Shown piece by piece: positions 62,399 to 64,000 of a stretch of 64,000 bases of DNA (positions are counted from its first letter, which is position 1; each line of letters opens with the position of its first letter). The stretch comes from Microbacterium cremeum. Lineage in GTDB: Bacteria > Actinomycetota > Actinomycetes > Actinomycetales > Microbacteriaceae. Position numbers and translations under genes: made by a program. Where the stretch lies: the NCBI RefSeq assembly GCF_015277855.1, contig NZ_CP063812.1, positions 3,596,001 through 3,660,000 on the forward strand. Reading direction: 5' to 3'. The notes under the pieces are model-generated. The model made no database searches and was not told where the DNA came from. It was given only the letters and a program-made list of their open reading frames with translations.

Positions 62399-63498
62399 GC
62401 ACCGTCCGACCCGCCGAACGGTCGCTCAGCGCCGCGCAGGGCGTGTGGCTCGTCGCCGAGCGAGAGATCGGCTCGAAGCTGCGCAGCAAGGCGTTCGTCA
62501 TCTCGACCGTGATCCTGCTCGTGGGTGCGCTGGCGCTCGTGATCTGGGCCGGCTTCCAGGCGTCGAACTCGAGCGGCACCCCGGTCGCGGTCACCGCCGA
62601 CGCCACGCGGTACGTCTCGGCCGTCGACGGCCTCGAGGTCACCGACGTCGCCGACCGCGCCGAGGCCGAAGCGCTCGTCTCGGCCGGCGACGTGGATGCG
62701 GCGATCGTCGCCGACGCGTCCTCGCCCACGGGTTTCGCCGTGCTGGCCGACACGAGCGCGCCGACCCAGCTGCTGCTGCAGCTCGCGCAGGTGCCGCCGG
62801 TCGAGCTGCTCTCGCCCGACGACGTGAACGCGGCGCTCGGCTACATCGCCGCCATCGGATTCGGCATCGTGTTCCTCTTCGCCGCGTCGATGTTCGGCGG
62901 CACCATCGCACAGAGCGTCGTCGAAGAGAAGCAGACGCGTGTGGTCGAGCTGCTCATCTCGGCGATCCCGGTGCGCGTGCTGCTGGCGGGCAAGGTCATC
63001 GGCAACACGATCCTCGCCATGGCGCAGATCCTCCTCCTCGCAGCGATCGCGATCGTCGGGCTCACCGTGACCGATCAGACGGCGCTGCTGCAGGGCCTGG
63101 GCGCGCCGATCGCGTGGTTCGCGGTGTTCTTCCTGTTCGGGTTCATCCTGCTCGCGTCCCTCTTCGCGGCGGCGGCGTCGATGGTGTCGCGCATGGAGGA
63201 CATCGGCTCGACGACGACCCCGCTCACGATGCTCATCATGGCGCCCTACTTCCTGGTGATCTTCTTCAACGACAACCCGCTCGTGCTGGCGGTCATGTCG
63301 TACGTGCCGTTCTCGGCGCCGGTCGGCATGCCGATGCGCATCTTCCTCGGCGAGGCGCAGTGGTGGGAGCCGCTCGTGTCGCTCGCGATCCTCGTCGCCA
63401 CGTGCGTCGCCGCGATCCTCGTCGGCGCGCGCATCTACGAGAACTCGCTGCTGCGCATGGGCGGCCGCGTGAAGCTCTCGGAGGCCCTCGCCCGCTGA
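62395..63498 (+). CDS. ABC-2 type exporter permease (NatB/YhaP-like)
   Basis: A 367-residue membrane protein. One N-terminal helix (KAFVISTVILLVGALALVIWAGFQ) and a large extracytoplasmic domain (about 55-150) are followed by five or six membrane segments starting ALGYIAAIGFGIVFLFAASMFGGTIAQSVVEEKQTRVVELLISAIPVRVLLAGKVIGNTIL, the ABC2 signature. GTG start coupled to the ATPase stop (GTGA). Likely exports sodium, a lipid or a toxic compound. Confidence 0.92.
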   Translation: MSTVRPAERSLSAAQGVWLVAEREIGSKLRSKAFVISTVILLVGALALVIWAGFQASNSSGTPVAVTADATRYVSAVDGLEVTDVADRAEAEALVSAGDVDAAIVADASSPTGFAVLADTSAPTQLLLQLAQVPPVELLSPDDVNAALGYIAAIGFGIVFLFAASMFGGTIAQSVVEEKQTRVVELLISAIPVRVLLAGKVIGNTILAMAQILLLAAIAIVGLTVTDQTALLQGLGAPIAWFAVFFLFGFILLASLFAAAASMVSRMEDIGSTTTPLTMLIMAPYFLVIFFNDNPLVLAVMSYVPFSAPVGMPMRIFLGEAQWWEPLVSLAILVATCVAAILVGARIYENSLLRMGGRVKLSEALAR

Positions 63499-63504
63499 CG
63501 CAGG

Positions 63505-63552
63505 TGACGGATGCCGCGGCCGACGCCCTGCGCGGGACCGCGGCATCCGTCA
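63505..63552 (+). terminator. Hairpin terminator after the ABC exporter operon
   Basis: A perfect 15-bp inverted repeat, TGACGGATGCCGCGG (63505-63519) and CCGCGGCATCCGTCA (63538-63552), followed by TCTTT, begins 6 bp after the permease stop. Confidence 0.75.
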
Positions 63553-63559
63553 TCTTTCC

Positions 63560-63628
63560 GCGAGAGTGCACCTGGTGGACGAGAGGTAGGTGGCTTCCCT
63601 CCCTCTCGTCCGCCAGGTGCACTCTCGC
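63560..63628. repeat. 69-bp palindromic element, copy 3
   Basis: GCGAGAGTGCACCTGG at the left and CCAGGTGCACTCTCGC at the right end. It lies between convergent genes right after a hairpin terminator. A G-rich stretch follows to 63678. Confidence 0.85.
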
Positions 63629-63678
63629 GGCAGGGGCGGGGCGGGCGCGGCGGGGGCGGGGGCGGGGGGGCGGGGGCG

Positions 63679-64000
63679 TCAGCGGCGGAGGGCGGCACGC
63701 CCGGCATGCCCGACGAGGGCGTCGGCCGCGCGCACCAGAGCGAGGTGCGTGAGGGCCTGCGGCGTGTTGCCGGCGTGGCGGCCGCCCTCGACGTCGTACT
63801 CCTCCGAGAGCAGGCCGAGGTCGCTCGCGAGCGCGCACAGCCGATCCATCAGGGCGTTCGCATCGTCGACGCGACCGCTGCTCGCATACTGCTCGACCAG
63901 CCAGAACGAGCACGCCAGGAACGGATGCTCGTCGCCCGAGAGACCGTCGACCCCGGCCTCGGTGCGGTAACGCCGCACGAGCCCGTCGCGCAGGAGGGTG
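63679..64000 (-). CDS. Glycoside hydrolase family 15 protein, C-terminal end (partial)
   Basis: The C-terminal 107 or so codons of a gene continuing beyond the window. GDEHPFLACSFWLVEQYASSGRVDDANALMDRLCALASDLGLLSEEYDVEGGRHAGNTPQALTHLALVRAA is the characteristic end of bacterial GH15 glucoamylase/trehalase-like proteins; the Glu of LLSEEYD is the usual catalytic base region. The start is outside the window. Confidence 0.88.
   Translation of the reverse strand, partial: TLLRDGLVRRYRTEAGVDGLSGDEHPFLACSFWLVEQYASSGRVDDANALMDRLCALASDLGLLSEEYDVEGGRHAGNTPQALTHLALVRAADALVGHAGRAALRR

Overview
The window looks like the chromosome of a high-GC actinobacterium, most likely Microbacteriaceae and plausibly Microbacterium. 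The signs are very high GC with strong G/C third-position bias, many GTG starts, short ATGA/GTGA gene overlaps, a DUF222/HNH endonuclease, and constant recurrence of the heptamer GGATGCC/GGCATCC. No rRNA, tRNA, CRISPR array, transposase or phage gene was seen. The genus is an inference from style, not from a marker gene.

Region 1 (1-39.3 kb) is dominated by catabolism of methoxylated aromatic acids. It has three LigM-type tetrahydrofolate (THF)-dependent aryl O-demethylases (3281-4690, 28695-30062, 32931-34343 minus). With the first sit a methylenetetrahydrofolate reductase and a formyl-THF deformylase (PurU), which can recycle the methyl-THF the demethylases make. A LIV-type ABC importer diverges from the second ligM. 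Two near-identical IclR regulators accompany the second and third. A GalB-LigK/GalC-GalD-extradiol dioxygenase operon (34493-38047) can take a ring-cleaved gallate-type product to pyruvate and oxaloacetate. The ring-cleavage enzyme is a type I (VOC) dioxygenase rather than the LigAB/DesB type normally expected, and no LigC or LigI is present, so the simplest reading is syringate -> 3-O-methylgallate -> gallate -> 4-oxalomesaconate. An aldehyde dehydrogenase, PaaX-, GntR-, MarR- and PadR-type regulators, a MetE-like methyltransferase (possible second methyl sink) and two secreted esterase-like proteins surround this.

Embedded at 5999-14494 (minus) is a tight eight-gene cluster of unusual content: polar amino-acid-type ABC importer, CapA-like metallophosphatase, family III CoA-transferase, two proteins resembling subunits of 2-hydroxyacyl-CoA dehydratase/benzoyl-CoA reductase, and an MFS permease. 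One dehydratase-like subunit has no cysteine at all and no activator ATPase is nearby, so it cannot be the classical oxygen-sensitive enzyme as it stands. This is the best candidate for an undescribed system.

Region 2 (39.5-64 kb) is mostly housekeeping: secreted hydrolase, a beta-lactamase-like protein without the SxxK motif, M13 peptidase, MATE exporter, TrmH methylase, an Mn/Zn-type ABC importer with a DtxR/MntR regulator and paired operators, SDR, HAD phosphatase, YdeI, PyrE, exonuclease III, a sigma factor fused to a membrane and surface domain, HxlR/VOC pair, a two-component system, FMN reductase, an ABC-2 exporter, and the C-terminal end of a GH15 glucoamylase-like protein.

At least four families of short palindromic repeats are scattered between genes. 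One 69-bp element appears three times at exactly the same length, and one copy lies in frame inside the response regulator gene. Shared short operators (ATTGTnnACnAT; ATCAACTA; TACCTAT) link distant genes of region 1 into likely regulons.
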